Shown here: piece after piece, positions 7,617-11,479 of the stretch
How the letters are laid out: every line of letters starts with the position of its first letter
Position numbering within the stretch: the stretch's first letter is position 1
Made by a program: the position numbers and the translations under genes
Assembly: GCA_937958295.1 (NCBI GenBank)
Contig: CALFEY010000037.1
Location: 1-11,479 of the forward strand
Origin: an uncultured Pseudomonadota bacterium
GTDB taxonomy: Bacteria > Pseudomonadota > Gammaproteobacteria > Burkholderiales > Casimicrobiaceae
Direction: 5' to 3'
DNA: 11,479 bases
Notes under the pieces: generated by a model
Database searches by the model: none
What the model saw: only the letters and a program-made list of their open reading frames with translations
What the model was told of the DNA's origin: nothing

Positions 7617-8612
7617 GTGAGCCTCGTCTCTCCCCAGCAGGCCCTCTACGGCAGCGAGCGATCGCTGCCGGACCTTCCCCCCTGCGTCCACTACGCCGGC
7701 AGCGAGCGCTTCGTCCGCAAGGCGCTCGCCCTGCAGGCCGAGCGCGGGCCGGTGTTCGACATCGCCTGTGACTGCGAGGACGGCGCGGCCATCGGCGCCG
7801 AGCGCGCGCATGCCGCGGCAATGGCCGCCATCATCGGCAGCGCGGACAATCGCTTCGGCCGCGTCGGCGCCCGGGTGCACGACGTGCATCACCCCGCCTG
7901 GCAAGCCGAGGTGGACGTGCTGCTCGACGGCGCGGGCGACCGCATCGCCTTCCTCACGCTGCCCAAGGCCGAGCGCGCCGCCGACGTCGAGCGCTTCCTC
8001 GCGCACGTGGCCGATCGCGCGGCCCACCTCGGCCTGTCGCGCGCGATTCCCGTGAGCGTGCTGGTCGAGACCCCCGGCGCCGTGCACGACGTGTGGGGCA
8101 TCGCGGCCCTCCCCGGCATCGTGTCGCTCGACTTTGGTCTCCTCGACTTCATCAGCGCCCATCACGGCGCGATCCCCGCCAGCGCAATGATCTCGCCCGG
8201 CCAGTTCGAGCATCCGCTCGTGGCGCGCGCCAAGTGCGAGCTCGCGGCGGCCGCGCTCGCGCACGGCGTAGTGCCGGCGCACAACATCACCCGGGCCCTC
8301 GACAATCCGGCGGCGGCCTACGCCGATGCCCGCCGAGCGCGCGACGAGTTCGGGTACCTGCGCATGTGGAGCATCCATCCCACGCAGATCGATGCGATCG
8401 TCGATGCCATGCGTCCCACCGCCCACGAGGTGGACGCGGCGCAGACCATCATCGCGGCGGCGCAGGACGCCGCATGGGGCCCGCTGGCGCTCGACGGAGA
8501 GATGCACGACCGCGCATCGTATCGCCTCGCCTGGACCATGCTGAAGCGCGCGCGCGCCGCGGGCGTGCCACTGTCCCCGCGCGCCTCCGCCTACTTCGAT
8601 CACGTCGCCTGA
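7617..8612 (+). CDS. CitE-like HpcH/HpaI aldolase/citrate lyase family protein
   Basis: A 331-residue TIM-barrel lyase of the CitE-like group, which in characterised members cleaves or forms acyl-CoA thioesters such as malyl-CoA or citramalyl-CoA, using Mg2+. Visible family motifs are DCEDGA (Asp52, Glu54, Asp55), GARVHD (Arg86, likely substrate arginine), TLPKAE (Lys117), VLVETPGAV (Glu151, metal ligand), SLDFGLLDF (Asp177) and WSIHPTQI (His254). No citD or citF neighbours are seen, so it is probably not the beta subunit of a fermentative citrate lyase. Its substrate is unknown; a link with malate or acetyl-CoA metabolism is inference from location. The GTG start at 7617 gives MSLVSPQQALY; no good ribosome-binding site precedes it, so the start is less certain. 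It lies 25 bases after mdh and 11 bases before the DUF3617 gene, hence probably co-transcribed. Confidence 0.85.
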   Translation: MSLVSPQQALYGSERSLPDLPPCVHYAGSERFVRKALALQAERGPVFDIACDCEDGAAIGAERAHAAAMAAIIGSADNRFGRVGARVHDVHHPAWQAEVDVLLDGAGDRIAFLTLPKAERAADVERFLAHVADRAAHLGLSRAIPVSVLVETPGAVHDVWGIAALPGIVSLDFGLLDFISAHHGAIPASAMISPGQFEHPLVARAKCELAAAALAHGVVPAHNITRALDNPAAAYADARRARDEFGYLRMWSIHPTQIDAIVDAMRPTAHEVDAAQTIIAAAQDAAWGPLALDGEMHDRASYRLAWTMLKRARAAGVPLSPRASAYFDHVA

Positions 8613-8623
8613 CCAAGGATCCC

Positions 8624-9186
8624 ATGCACCGCACCCTGATCGTCGCGCTCTGCCTCGCCGCCGCTCCGCTCGCGACGGCGCAGGACTATCCCAAGCTCAA
8701 GGCCGGGCAGTGGGAGATCACCATGGACGTCGGCCAGCGCGCGAAGGACGCGCCGCCCACGAAGACCACCATGTGCATCGACGACGTGTCGCAGAAGCAG
8801 ATGTATGCCTCCGGCATGGGGGCCGCGCGCGAGACCTGCAGCAAGAACGAGTTCCGCCGCGACGGCGCCCGCTACGTGGGCTATTCCGAGTGCAAGTTCG
8901 GCGACTCGAAGATGACGGGCCGTTCCGTGATGACGCTCACGGGCGACACCGCCTACAAGCTCGTCGTGACCTCCAGCTACAACCCGCCCTTCATGGGCAT
9001 GAAGGATTCGCAGACCACGCTCGACGGCAAGCACGTCGGCGCCTGCCGCGATGGGCTCGTCCCCGGCGACATGCTTCTGCCCGGCGGCCAGAAGGTCAAC
9101 GTCACCAACATCGGCAAGGCCAGCGCCACGCCGTCGAAGTCACCGTCCACCGCCACCCAGAACGCACCCGCGAAAAAGGCCGCCCA

Positions 9187-9190
<4 letters not shown>
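8624..9190 (+). CDS. secreted DUF3617 family protein of unknown function
   Basis: A 188-residue protein with a clear signal peptide: basic start MHR, hydrophobic core LIVALCLAAAPL, and likely cleavage after ATA (residue 19), leaving mature QDYPKLKAGQW. This predicts a periplasmic location. The mature part matches my recollection of DUF3617: KAGQWEITMDV near the start, and four cysteines (Cys51, Cys72, Cys90, Cys141) that could form two disulfides. The last 25 or so residues (SATPSKSPSTATQNAPAKKAAQ region) are low-complexity, rich in Ala, Ser, Thr, Pro and Lys, and probably disordered. AAGGA lies 4 bases before the ATG at 8624. It begins 11 bases after the CitE-like gene and overlaps acnA by ATGA, which implies coupled translation with a cytoplasmic enzyme. 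No biochemical role is known to me for the family. Confidence 0.8.

Positions 9191-11479
<2,289 letters not shown>

Noticed and set aside
8093..8623. Open frame upstream of and in frame with the DUF3617 gene, overlapping the CitE-like gene
   Set aside because: The upstream part is an Arg-rich shadow of the CitE-like gene. The signal peptide and ribosome-binding site place the true start at 8624.

Overview
This window is a GC-rich (by eye roughly two-thirds G+C) stretch of a bacterial chromosome that carries most of a citric-acid-cycle gene cluster. Protein signatures and gene order point to a betaproteobacterium: sdhCDAB-sdhE-gltA-sucA on one arm, and a GntR regulator, mdh, a CitE-like gene and acnA around the divergent point. 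I recall this order from Burkholderiales and relatives; the exact genus cannot be read from the sequence. I see no mobile element, tRNA, rRNA, CRISPR array or sign of recent transfer.

Left arm, minus strand (6348 down to 1): a HutC-type GntR regulator (gntR), then sdhC, sdhD, sdhA, sdhB (succinate dehydrogenase), sdhE (FAD-assembly factor), gltA (citrate synthase) and the N-terminal 181 codons of sucA (E1 of 2-oxoglutarate dehydrogenase), which runs off the left edge. From sdhC onward the genes are packed as an operon. The sdhC/sdhD and sdhD/sdhA reading frames overlap by 7 and 4 bases, sdhA/sdhB are 2 bases apart, and the widest gap (76 bases) is between gltA and sucA. A sigma70-like promoter lies upstream of sdhC.

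Right arm, plus strand (6605 to 11479): mdh (malate dehydrogenase), a CitE-like HpcH/HpaI-family lyase, a secreted DUF3617 protein, and acnA (aconitase), which runs off the right edge after 764 codons. The DUF3617 and acnA frames overlap by ATGA.

The 256-base gap between gntR and mdh is the regulatory centre. It holds a perfect 26-bp palindrome (6391-6416), with a strong mdh promoter (TTGACA, 18 bp, TACAAT) on one side and a plausible gntR promoter (TAGACA, 18 bp, GATAAT) on the other. The palindrome sits almost midway between the two -35 boxes. It is the best candidate operator of the GntR protein.

Together the genes encode citrate synthase, aconitase, part of 2-oxoglutarate dehydrogenase, succinate dehydrogenase and malate dehydrogenase. 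Isocitrate dehydrogenase, succinyl-CoA synthetase and fumarase are not in the window. The less ordinary parts are the operator geometry, the CitE-like and DUF3617 genes between mdh and acnA, and an apparently enlarged linker in AcnA. I did not find a plainly new biological system here.
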